From the NCBI GenBank assembly GCA_000198515.1, contig FP929140.1, positions 3,756,527 through 3,820,526 on the forward strand: a stretch of 64,000 bases of DNA. The letters run 5' to 3'. Source of the stretch: a gamma proteobacterium HdN1 (GTDB lineage Bacteria > Pseudomonadota > Gammaproteobacteria > Pseudomonadales > Ketobacteraceae). Position 1 is the stretch's first letter. Each line of letters starts with the position of its first letter. This document shows, one piece after another, positions 54,471 through 62,385 of this stretch. A program made the position numbers and the translations under genes. The notes under the pieces are model-generated. The model made no database searches. It was not told the origin of the DNA and saw nothing but the letters and a program-made list of their open reading frames with translations.

Positions 54471-54712
54471 AAACTCCTGAGGCCATCGCTGAAAACACCA
54501 TTCTGTTCAACGAAGTCGTTGTATTGGTTGATGGCTTGCTTGTTTTCTTGAAGCCACTGCTCCCTTTCCTTTTGAAGCAATAGATCGGTCAATGCTTGCT
54601 CAAGGGTTGCCGAAAGGTTGATGTTCATAACCTTGGCTTTTTGAAGTAAGTCACTGTTTATACTTAGGTTTGTTGGCTTTTTGGGGGCTTGAGAGTCGTA
54701 TGGTAGTTGCAT
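54467..54712 (-). CDS. ccdA: Cassette gene: CcdA-like antitoxin
   Basis: 81 aa. KKPTNLSINSDLLQKAKVM is the RHH DNA-binding part and the C-terminal half (EQWLQENKQAINQYNDFVEQ) matches the CcdB-binding region with its typical final GxFSDxxRxF. ATG 54712 is used; 30 upstream codons are not conserved. Promoter is probably the AT-rich stretch near 54735-54745. Confidence 0.9.
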   Translation of the reverse strand: MQLPYDSQAPKKPTNLSINSDLLQKAKVMNINLSATLEQALTDLLLQKEREQWLQENKQAINQYNDFVEQNGVFSDGLRSF

Positions 54713-54772
54713 AATCTTGTTCCGCGGTGGCCATGCGTATAATATATGCGCATGGCCATGTGCGTGCAAGTC

Positions 54773-54850
54773 ATATAACAATTCGCTCCATTCGGCCCAC
54801 ACAGGGTGGGCCTGGGACGCCGCTACGCGGCAGCCCCAACGGCTGGTTTG
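54773..54850 (+). repeat. attC-like site E, right end unclear
   Basis: R'' ATATAAC (54773-54779) is complementary to GTTATAT, the start of the ccdAB cassette, which supports it. Inverted repeats GGCCCAC/GTGGGCC and GCCGC/GCGGC follow, but no clear GTTRRRY is seen; the site seems damaged at its right side. Confidence 0.55.
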
Positions 54851-54981
54851 AAATAAAGGGCAAGCCCGCAGAAGCGCGGGTCAACCCTCAAGCCTTGGGC
54901 ACTGAATTTGGTAAAGAACTTTGGGCTTTATCTGAATCCATGACAGGCATCCGCTATCTTTCCAACGACCACACGTCATAA
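54850..54981 (+). pseudogene. Possible C-terminal remnant of a short-chain dehydrogenase
   Basis: The frame GKPAEARVNPQALGTEFGKE, then LWALSESMTGIRYLSN, resembles the C-terminal end of SDR oxidoreductases, with no N-terminal part. It may be the broken next cassette or chromosomal sequence beyond the array. Confidence 0.35.
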
Positions 54982-55024
54982 GCTATGACAGAGAGTGAAT
55001 ACCCGTCATGGATTCGAACTCGAT

Positions 55025-56488
55025 TCATTGCGGTATCTGCAACGCCATTTTCTGCGAGGCTTGCCTGATTTTTTCAGCGTCTTGCGGACGCAGGAATTCC
55101 TTCGCCAACGATTGCTCGATCGATTGCTGCACGCGCGCCAGATAGTCTTCCCGCGAAGGGTATATTTCGGCGAGCTGCTCCTGGCTGAACTTCGTCATCG
55201 TGCCGAAGATCATGCAAATTTTCTTACCCGTACCAATCCCGCCAAAGGTTGCCAGCGGCGCGTCAACATAGGGTGACCGAATACCACCACGGGTATTGCC
55301 AAACTCATCCACGGCGTATTGTGCCGGCGTCCCTTCCACCACCAGGCGGTCGGCAATCGCGGGGGCCACTCCGGTGCGCAACCACTCATTCAAGGCATGA
55401 AACGCGGCATTGACCGTAAAGTGGTGAATAGGATTGCCATTGATGGTTGAATCGCAGGTAGCGATCAGCGGGATCGCGTAATTCAGCGAAATCAACTCGG
55501 CGTAGTATGAGGATGTACCTCTATCGAACAGCCCCAGCGTGTTATAGGTATCGGCATGGGCGGTGCCCGCCACTTCCCACAACCGGAAGAAGTCCGTATC
55601 CGCCTGGCGGTTTTCATAGGCGTTGCCTGGCAGGAAGGAATCGACGAATTGATCCGTTTCCGTTTGCAGCAGCATCACCGGCTTGTACAGATCTTCCCGT
55701 ATTTTGACGATGGCTGGTGGCTCGGAGGCTTGCAGGGGACTTTCCGATATCGGTGCGCTCGAACCAAAGCGGCTGTGCACGAAGAAGCCGTCAAACAGAC
55801 TCTCAGTTTTGCCGAACAGGTTGATGTAGGTGATCATGCGTGCTGCCGATTGCGACTCGCCTGCCGCAATCATTCTGTCAATTTTCAAGCCTTCCAGATA
55901 GTCCTGTTCATCCGGATGCCGGATCTGCTGCGCGATCTGGTGAAACATGCTGTAGGAATAGCTGTCGCCGGGGTGTATCAGCTTGTTATAGCGAGCGGGA
56001 TTGATCGCTTTCAGCGAGAAGTTGAGGCCGTCCAACAGGCTTACATTGCCGACGTTATCGATGCCTTTCCGTTGTGCGCTGACACCCACCCAAGCATAGC
56101 CTTCGCGAATGAATTCGGTATGGGCTGCGCTCCACTCGGCGGGCGCATCGGTGTTGCCGGAAACGTTATTCCACTCCACCACCACGGTGCCGTTGAAGTC
56201 TTCCGGTTTTATCGGGCGCTTGACCACAATCCGGGTCAGATATTCGGCCTCTTCGTTTGCCTGCGCCTCCCATTGACCGTCGCTGGTCAGCTCGCCCACC
56301 GGCAGGTAGCTGTGGGCGACACCCTCAATAAAATATTCCTTGCTTTGATAACCCAGCGGCCGCAAGTCGAACTGGGTGCCGAAGAGGATGGTGGTGTTTT
56401 CCGCGACCTTGGCGCAGCCGGTGAGCTGAAAGAACAGCACCAGGAGCATCAGAGGTTTTAACCGGGTAAATCGGCTGGCGTGCGTCAT
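55025..56488 (-). CDS. Putative lipoprotein with alpha/beta-hydrolase domain
   Basis: 487 aa. Signal peptide LKPLMLLVLFFQLTGC ends in a lipobox (LTGC). The body includes RPIKPEDFNGTVVVEWNNVS, and the nucleophile elbow AAGESQSAARMITY (G-x-S-x-S). It resembles the alpha/beta hydrolase domain-containing family Abhydrolase_10; substrate unknown. ATG 56488 gives the signal peptide; the longer frame to 56677 runs into the IS91 end. It lies just outside the IS91 copy A. Confidence 0.75.
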   Translation of the reverse strand: MTHASRFTRLKPLMLLVLFFQLTGCAKVAENTTILFGTQFDLRPLGYQSKEYFIEGVAHSYLPVGELTSDGQWEAQANEEAEYLTRIVVKRPIKPEDFNGTVVVEWNNVSGNTDAPAEWSAAHTEFIREGYAWVGVSAQRKGIDNVGNVSLLDGLNFSLKAINPARYNKLIHPGDSYSYSMFHQIAQQIRHPDEQDYLEGLKIDRMIAAGESQSAARMITYINLFGKTESLFDGFFVHSRFGSSAPISESPLQASEPPAIVKIREDLYKPVMLLQTETDQFVDSFLPGNAYENRQADTDFFRLWEVAGTAHADTYNTLGLFDRGTSSYYAELISLNYAIPLIATCDSTINGNPIHHFTVNAAFHALNEWLRTGVAPAIADRLVVEGTPAQYAVDEFGNTRGGIRSPYVDAPLATFGGIGTGKKICMIFGTMTKFSQEQLAEIYPSREDYLARVQQSIEQSLAKEFLRPQDAEKIRQASQKMALQIPQ

Positions 56489-56518
56489 CGTATTCTTCTT
56501 GTAGGCTGGAGGTTGTTG

Positions 56519-57418
56519 GGGTATAGGAAGAATAAAGCTCCTTTTCGCCAAAATCCTATCATAGGAAACTAGGGCATGAGCTGCCCAATTACCCTGTAGA
56601 CGCCAAAATCTTGCCTTTTCGTTTCGGTTTTGTGGCCTCGCTCGCGCAACTTTCGAGCGATTTTGTGGAAAAATCACTCGGCAGACCTAGAGCATCCTGC
56701 CGCGTTATCGCAGCAAGTCGTTGGTGATTCAATTGCGGTGGTGAAAGAGGCGCTAGAACAGCGCCGTCTGAGCCGGCGGTCCCCTTGCCTCGTTGACGCG
56801 GGGCAAGGGCGGCGACTCCTTCATCGCCAGATGTTGCAGAATTTTTTCGATCACGGCAGGGTCTTCGATGCAAGAGACCACCTTGACGTGCCCGCCGCAA
56901 AGCTCGCACTTTTCTATGTCGATGTTGAAAATGCGCTTCAATCGTTGCATCCAGGTCATGGCTTTGCGGCGTTCGGCAATGGTCTTTTCTAAGCATCCCT
57001 GTTCCGCAGGTTTCCTCCCCTTACCTCTTTTTGCTGGCGTGATCAGCGCCCGATGTTTACTGTTGGGGGCGAAAATACCGTGGAACCGCGTCAGGTTTAC
57101 GCGCGGTTTCGGCACCAGTGCCGCCAATCGCGCAATGAAATCCAGCGGATCGAAAAATACATGGCTGGTGCCATCCCGGTACGGCGTCTTCAGTTCATAG
57201 CGGACTTTACCGTTGCCGGTGAGCGTCAGCCGCTTTTCCGAGACCGCTGGCCGGGAAATGTAGCGGCACAGCCTTTCCAGCACGTCGCGTTGGTGGGGTT
57301 CGGCCATCACGCCAGCGTGCAAGGAAAAGCCTGCTTGCTTGGCTACCCGGTCTGATTCTCTGGGCGTGTCCAATCTGGGTGGAAGACTTTGCAGAGTGAG
57401 CACCTTGCGTCCTTTCTG
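56519..57418 (-). mobile_element. IS91/ISCR-like element, truncated copy A
   Basis: It holds the C-terminal part of the same transposase as copy B (frame 56753 to about 57403), beginning at LTLQSLPPRLDTPRESDRVA. From 56821 to 57418 it is almost identical to 59035-59632, then stops sharply and joins the SET fragment. The left end has the shared GGGTATAGGA...CCTATCATA segment (oriIS-like). The HUH domain and the transposase start are missing. Confidence 0.85.
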
Positions 57419-57656
57419 GCGTGTTTGCCGCGCGCGATCTGGCGCCGGGGTTGCGCCTGATCCAATACCGGGGCGCGCTGCGCACGCATGAAGATATTGA
57501 CGCGGCCTATGGCGGCAATGCCGAGGGGGGACACACGTTTTTGTTCACCCTGAATGATGAATGGGTGGTGGACGGCAACATCAACGGCAACAGTGCGCGC
57601 TGGATCAATCACAGTTGCGAGCCCAACTGCGAGGCGGTGATCTACGAGCACGCAGG
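57419..57656 (+). pseudogene. SET-domain methyltransferase fragment
   Basis: About 80 codons of the SET core: GVFAARDLAPGLRLIQYRGA, then TLNDEWVVDGNINGNSARWI and [16 protein letters not shown] (the SAM/active-site NHSCxPN motif). The N-terminal and C-terminal parts are missing, cut by IS91 copy A on the left and by the chemoreceptor fragment on the right. Confidence 0.85.
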
Positions 57657-57658
57657 GG

Positions 57659-58144
57659 GTGATCGGCGGTGCGAATCTACTGGCACTCAACGCTGCCATT
57701 GAAGCAGCACGAGCAGGCGAACAGGGCCGAGGCTTTGCCGTGGTAGCCGATGAAGTACGGAAACTGGCAACCGAAACCCAGGAAACCCTGAAACGCACCA
57801 ATCACGCAGTGGAGCGTATTATTGTCAACATAAACGAAACAGCCAGTAAAACAGATTCCAACGCACAGAGGGTGCAGGATATTGTGGGCTCATCCACAGT
57901 TGCAATGGACAGCATGCTGGGGGTAATGGATCGTATCAACCATTTATTACCCGTGGTAAATGAAGCATTCCAATCAGCCAATTTAGTCAAGAATACCATT
58001 GCACATATGAACAATGATATTCAGGGTGTCAGTCATTCTCTCAAAGAAAGTCAATGTCAGGTGCAAGAACTGGGGCAGGCTTCCGATCAGTTAAACCAGC
58101 AATCTGTGCGATTACTGAACCGGCTACAAGAGTTTCGAATATAG
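57659..58144 (+). pseudogene. Methyl-accepting chemotaxis protein, C-terminal fragment
   Basis: About 160 codons. [20 protein letters not shown] and [15 protein letters not shown] form the highly conserved signalling hairpin tip. The sensor and membrane domains are absent. The join to the SET fragment lies near 57660. A terminator follows. Confidence 0.85.
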
Positions 58145-58160
58145 GTTTTCATGTTAAAAA

Positions 58161-58184
58161 AACGCCAGCTTATGCTGGCGTTTT
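58161..58184. terminator. Two-way terminator between MCP fragment and hsp20
   Basis: AACGCCAGC-TTAT-GCTGGCGTT with A-run before and T-run after, so it can serve both converging genes. Confidence 0.85.
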
Positions 58185-58207
58185 CATTCGCTTTTTTGAT
58201 TAACCAC

Positions 58208-58642
58208 TCAGCCAACAGGGATGGACTTGGGTTTGGGTGCTTCGGGTTCCTTTTGTTTGGCAATAGCCAGTTTTAATACGCCATTTTCGAATTTGGCATC
58301 CACATTTTGCTCATCCACATTGGGCCCCAGGGAAAAGCGGCGAACAAATTTTCCGTAACGACGTTCGGTACGAATCTGTTTTTCACCTTTTTCTTCGTGC
58401 TCGCTTCTGGATTCTGCTTCTATGGATAGCACACCATCATGCAACGAAACCTTGATATCTTCTTTTTTGATACCCGGAAGTTCGGCGCTGATCGTATAGG
58501 AATTTGCGTTTTCTGAAATATCAGTGGCTGGCATATTCAAGCCGGCATCACTGAGTGATGGCATAGTATTGCGACCAAAAAAACTGTCCACTAATTGCTG
58601 GAAAGAATCGTATTGGCCGCCAAATGGACGCAGTGCAGACAT
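58208..58642 (-). CDS. Small heat-shock protein Hsp20
   Basis: 144 aa. N-terminal phenylalanine-rich MSALRPFGGQYDSFQQLVDS, then the alpha-crystallin domain with YTISAELPGIKKEDIKVSL, SIEAESRSEHEE and the closing AKFENGVLKLAI, and a C-terminal I-x-V motif (KSIPVG). It holds unfolding proteins as an ATP-independent chaperone. AGGAG precedes the start. It is cargo between the two IS91 copies. Confidence 0.93.
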   Translation of the reverse strand: MSALRPFGGQYDSFQQLVDSFFGRNTMPSLSDAGLNMPATDISENANSYTISAELPGIKKEDIKVSLHDGVLSIEAESRSEHEEKGEKQIRTERRYGKFVRRFSLGPNVDEQNVDAKFENGVLKLAIAKQKEPEAPKPKSIPVG

Positions 58643-58735
58643 GGAAATTTCTCCTGATTCAAACGTTGATCATGTTGCTGACTTCAAGAGTAGATATATG
58701 CACGATCTTTATTTTTTCAAGGCCCTGGCACAGGC

Positions 58736-60454
58736 GGGTATAGGACAAATAAAGCGCCTTTTCGCTGAAATCCTATCATATGAAATCCGTGCATGAACGG
58801 CCCAAAGGTCCTTTCGGAGCCAGAATTCAGCCTTTTCCGTTCGGTAGCGTAGGTATTGGCGGTCGGTTTTTCATCGGTTTTCTTGAAAGATGCACCCAGC
58901 AGGCGCGTCTCATCCTGCCGTGTTGGGGCAAGTCGTTGGTGAAGGAGAAAGAGTGGTGGTTTAGAGCTGGAACAGCGCCGCCTGATCCGGCGGCGCCCTC
59001 GCTTCATGGACGCGGGGTAACGGCAGCGATTCCTTCATCGCCAGATGTTGCAGAATTTTTTCGATCACGGCAGGGTCTTCGATGCAAGAGACCACCTTGA
59101 CGTGCCCGCCGCAAAGCTCGCACTTTTCTATGTCGATGTTGAAAATGCGCTTCAATCGTTGCGTCCAGGTCATGGCTTTGCGGCGTTCGGCAATGGTCTT
59201 TTCTAAGCATCCCTGTTCCGCAGGTTTCCTCCCCTTACCTCTTTTTGCTGGCGTGATCAGCGCCCGATGTTTACTGTTGGGGGCGAAAATACCGTGGAAC
59301 CGCGTCAGGTTTACGCGCGGTTTCGGCACCAGTGCCGCCAATCGCGCAATGAAATCCAGCGGATCGAAAAATACATGGCTGGTGCCATCCCGGTACGGCG
59401 TCTTCAGTTCATAGCGGACTTTACCGTTGCCGGTGAGCGTCAGCCGCTTTTCCGAGACCGCTGGCCGGGAAATGTAGCGGCACAGCCTTTCCAGCACGTC
59501 GCGTTGGTGGGGTTCGGCCATCACGCCAGCGTGCAAGGAAAAGCCTGCTTGCTTGGCTACCCGGTCTGATTCTCTGGGCGTGTCCAATCTGGGTGGAAGA
59601 CTTTGCAGAGTGAGCACCTTGCGTCCTTTCTGCGGCCCCATTGCGATACGGTATGTTATGGAATGCCCCTGCAACTGGCTGAGGGCATCATCCTCTTGGG
59701 CGATGGAATCCATCTGCAAGTAAGTGTTTTCATCATCGCGTTGCAGTAAGCCCTTCTTCTCCAGAAACCGGGTGACGCGATGACTGATCTGATGCACGAG
59801 CGTGTTGAGTTCTTCTATGTTGGGTGCCTTGACGCGGTGAAAGCGCATGACGCCGTATTTGTCCTCGGCGTACACACCGTCAAGAAACAGCATGTGGAAA
59901 TGGATATTCAGATTCAGTGCAGAACCGAAGCGCTGGATCAGGGTGACAGCACCCGTATGGGCGGTGCGCTTGTTGAACCCGGCTTTCTTGACCAAGTGAG
60001 TGGCCAGTGTTCGATAGACGATCTCCAGCACCTTGCCCATCATGGCGGGTTGCTGAGCCAGCAGAAACCGCAGCTCATAGGGGAAACTCAGTACCCACTG
60101 CCGGATAGACTCTTTGGGCAACACTTCATCCACCAGCAACGTAGCGCATTCTGCCATCCGCCGAGCGCCGCAACTTGGGCAGAAACCCCGCCGTTTGCAA
60201 CTGAAAGCAACCAAGCGCTCGTGTTTGCAATCTTCGCAGCACACGCGCAGGAATCCGTAGTCGAGGCGACCGCATTTGAGGAAATCGTCAAATTCCTGCT
60301 GGACGAAGGCGGGCAGATTTTGTCCTTGGGCTTCGAGCTGGGCACGAAACGCGGGGTAAGAGGTTTCGATGAGTTGATAGAGCAGCGTTTCTTCCGGCCG
60401 GTGGCGCTCATAGGGGAGCGTCGGAGCAGGCGCGGCCATCCTGGCCAATGACAT
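58736..60454 (-). mobile_element. IS91/ISCR-like element, copy B
   Basis: Contains a complete transposase and, at its 3' end (58736-58790), the GGGTATAGGA and TCCTATCATA segment shared with copy A, probably oriIS. The other end, upstream of the transposase, was not defined; it lies somewhere in 60455-60740. Confidence 0.8.
58961..60454 (-). CDS. IS91/ISCR-family rolling-circle transposase
   Basis: 497 aa. N-terminal zinc fingers CCEDCKHERL and CKRRGFCPSCGARRM, then the HUH motif in LNIHFHMLFLDGVY, and a C-terminal zinc-like CELCGGHVKVVS. Catalytic Tyr region probably in DPLDFIARLAALVPKPR and neighbourhood. ATG 60454 has AAGGG upstream. Such enzymes mobilise adjacent DNA by one-ended transposition, and ISCR members commonly sit next to integrons. 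Confidence 0.92.
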   Translation of the reverse strand: MSLARMAAPAPTLPYERHRPEETLLYQLIETSYPAFRAQLEAQGQNLPAFVQQEFDDFLKCGRLDYGFLRVCCEDCKHERLVAFSCKRRGFCPSCGARRMAECATLLVDEVLPKESIRQWVLSFPYELRFLLAQQPAMMGKVLEIVYRTLATHLVKKAGFNKRTAHTGAVTLIQRFGSALNLNIHFHMLFLDGVYAEDKYGVMRFHRVKAPNIEELNTLVHQISHRVTRFLEKKGLLQRDDENTYLQMDSIAQEDDALSQLQGHSITYRIAMGPQKGRKVLTLQSLPPRLDTPRESDRVAKQAGFSLHAGVMAEPHQRDVLERLCRYISRPAVSEKRLTLTGNGKVRYELKTPYRDGTSHVFFDPLDFIARLAALVPKPRVNLTRFHGIFAPNSKHRALITPAKRGKGRKPAEQGCLEKTIAERRKAMTWTQRLKRIFNIDIEKCELCGGHVKVVSCIEDPAVIEKILQHLAMKESLPLPRVHEARAPPDQAALFQL

Positions 60455-60738
60455 GATTCAATCCCTTGAAGCTGTACATGCATACAGCCTAACAATTGCT
60501 CAAGGTATTGGACAGGGGTAGAAAGGGGCGCGGATGTTTGGACGCAGGCTGGATGCCAAGGTGAGGTGTGAGGCTGGACGCAGAGATGCGCCATCGGATC
60601 GAGCGCAGTTGTTGGCGCAATGGGTCAGGATGCTCCTAAGATATTCTGTCGGTAATTTGCAAAATGGCCTCCCGCAAAAAAGCAAGACGGTCGCAAGAGG
60701 TGGGATGCCATGGTGCCGCTTTGGTGGCCCGCAACGTC
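60455..60738. other. IS91 upstream end and remnant of a broken cassette
   Basis: No gene found. GCCTAACAATTG at 60487 resembles the start of an attC but lacks its other half. The stretch before attC F should be the end of the cassette that attC F closes, now cut by the IS91 element. Confidence 0.4.
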
Positions 60739-60795
60739 ACATAACATGCAACTCGATCCGATCGCTGCGCGACGGCTCAGTTTGCGCGGTTGGGC
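60739..60795 (+). repeat. attC site F
   Basis: R'' ACATAAC (60739-60745) and R' GTTGGGC (60789-60795), 57 bp, with GCAACTCGATCCG pairing partly with CGGCTCAGTTTGC. R' is the exact complement of GCCCAAC in attC G, so the two bracket one cassette. Confidence 0.85.
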
Positions 60796-60810
60796 TTCAT
60801 GTGAGGTGGT

Positions 60811-61164
60811 ATGTTGAAACTGAACCCACAAATCGCAGATATCCTTGAGCCGGCATACGGCCCTTGCCCAGGTTTCTCCAGCACATGCCATGGCATTATG
60901 CGGTGGGACCCAGATGGCGGGCATGTGCCACGTGGATTTCGGGGCGCCGCTGGAGCGTTGGAGGACATTGAGCTTGTATTGGTCTACGCGGAACCTGGCG
61001 ATCCGTTGCCAGGAGAAAGACACTCGGGACTTGAATCCGCATATTCATTCTCTAATAACACGTTCGCTGGTGGTGCTACGCAGTTTCACACTAATGTAAA
61101 AACAATAATTAGCTCGTGCTGGCCTCGACTACCATTTGAAGAGCAAATGAAAAAGTATGGATGA
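60811..61164 (+). CDS. Cassette gene: uracil-DNA-glycosylase-like, N-terminal part
   Basis: 117 aa. ELVLVYAEPGDPLPGERHSG resembles the uracil-pocket motif A of family 4/5-type UDGs (G-E/x-x-P-G). The frame ends KKYG and overlaps the next frame by 4 bases (ATGA). Either it is a split protein made from coupled genes, or a one-base frameshift broke one gene. Confidence 0.5.
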   Translation: MLKLNPQIADILEPAYGPCPGFSSTCHGIMRWDPDGGHVPRGFRGAAGALEDIELVLVYAEPGDPLPGERHSGLESAYSFSNNTFAGGATQFHTNVKTIISSCWPRLPFEEQMKKYG

Positions 61165-61436
61165 CTGAATCTGTACTTTGCTCAGCGCCAAAAGAGGGTG
61201 GAAGAGTCCCGGCCGCCGTATGCAGGGAATGCGGCTCTCGCTATTTGCTCAAGCAACTGGAGCTTCTTCCCCACGCCCTGGTGGTTGCTCTAGGGAGCAA
61301 AGCACGCGATCGTCTTCGAATGCTTGGAATTACCGCGTTCCTAGAAGTGCATTCAGTGGCACCGCCCGGCTGTAACCACCGTGGTGCGCGTGAGTCTTGG
61401 TCAAAAATTCCGGAAGCCTTAAAGAAGGCCCGGTGA
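61161..61436 (+). CDS. Cassette gene: uracil-DNA-glycosylase-like, C-terminal part
   Basis: 91 aa. MTESVLCSAPKEGGR with two Cys, LELLPHALVVALGSKARDRL and SVAPPGCNHRGARESW look like the second half of a UDG-superfamily protein (Fe-S cysteines and motif B region, where H-P-S is usual). In related proteins this segment follows directly on the first half. Its stop codon touches attC G. Confidence 0.5.
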   Translation: MTESVLCSAPKEGGRVPAAVCRECGSRYLLKQLELLPHALVVALGSKARDRLRMLGITAFLEVHSVAPPGCNHRGARESWSKIPEALKKAR

Positions 61437-61491
61437 GCCCAACAAGTCATTCAAGCGGACAGCGCTACGCGCTGCCGCTTAACTCCGGCGT
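61437..61491 (+). repeat. attC site G, left part (split by intron)
   Basis: R'' GCCCAAC (61437-61443), then TCAAGCGGAC and GCCGCTTAACTC pair around AGCGCTACGCGCT; it ends GGCGT where the intron begins. It is the clearest attC-like fold in the window. Its R' remainder is lost with the intron's 3' part. Confidence 0.85.
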
Positions 61492-62354
61492 GTGTGCCAG
61501 GCATGGCAGTTAACTCGTCGGGTGAAAGTCCCGATACCAGGTATTCGCAGAGCCGAAGGTTAGCCAAAGGGCAAGGGCGTCATCGCGAGGTGAGGTCTAA
61601 AGGAAGCCCACGGCAAAATCGCGGGGCGATGAACAAAAACCGGATATGAGGTGTGACATGAGCGGGGCGTATGGGCACGTGACCATCAAGCCCTCCATCT
61701 GCAATTGGCTTGTGTTTTATAAATCCGGCGCCTACGCGAGGAACGTTAACTGTCTTACCCTGGGAGATCTGCTTTGTGTTAACGGACTAACTGAGGGTGA
61801 AGAGATTCACTTGATCGCAAAGTAGAAGTCAGCAGAGAGAATAGTACCGGTGATTACTCGGTTAGTTGAAAAAAATAGCCGTGCATGTCTAAGGGAAGGC
61901 TCGAACGATGGTGAGGCGATGTGGGAAGGCGGGGTTTAGGTAAGGCATCCGAAATTGAAAAGGGATGAAACACAAACCGGAAAATTCATGACATCAGACC
62001 TCAATTTATCTTTATCACTCTTGGAGCGCGCCCTAGAAAAGGAAAATCTTCAGCGCGCGTTCAACCAAGTGGTACGCAACAAAGGCGCTCCCGGAATAGA
62101 CGGCATGCCCGTCGAAGATCTGGAAAGCCACTTGCGGCATCACTGGCCAACGCTCCGACAATCATTACTCGATGGAACCTACCAACCCAAACCGGTAAAA
62201 CGGGTTGAAATACCCAAAGGCGACGGCACTAAGCGCGCACTTGGAATTCCGACCGTGATCGACCGGTTTGTGCAGCAAATCATAGCGCAAGCACTTTCAG
62301 CGTTATGGGAGCCGCACTTCCACCCCAGCAGTTTTGGTTTTCGCCCAGCACGCT
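61492..62354 (+). mobile_element. Group II intron, truncated second copy
   Basis: Appears identical to 50309-51171 where compared; with 4 extra bases of shared exon the match is 867 bp (61488-62354). It stops abruptly inside the RT gene and joins a toxin gene fragment. It lacks most RT motifs, domain V and domain VI, so it cannot splice alone. Confidence 0.92.
61988..62354 (+). pseudogene. ltrA: Group II intron RT/maturase, N-terminal fragment
   Basis: The first 122 codons match the complete RT at 50805 and then run into unrelated sequence after FGFRPAR; an open frame continues to 62608 by chance through the antisense of the antitoxin gene. Confidence 0.9.
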
Positions 62355-62385
62355 GCTCGGCGGCGGTAGCCCAGATGACCTTCAT
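62355..62385 (-). pseudogene. RelE/ParE-type toxin, N-terminal fragment
   Basis: Only about ten codons remain: MKVIWATAAEQ, the usual start of RelE/ParE toxins (strand 1), then the intron fragment. It overlaps the antitoxin by 4 bases, showing the two were a pair. Confidence 0.6.

Noticed and set aside
56753-57403. Transposase fragment of copy A as a working gene
   Set aside because: It lacks the HUH domain and zinc fingers, so it was treated as part of a truncated element.
60487-60520. GCCTAACAATTGCTCAAGG resembling an attC R''-L'' start
   Set aside because: No matching L' and GTTRRRY half follows; it may be part of the IS91 left end, so it was not called an attC.
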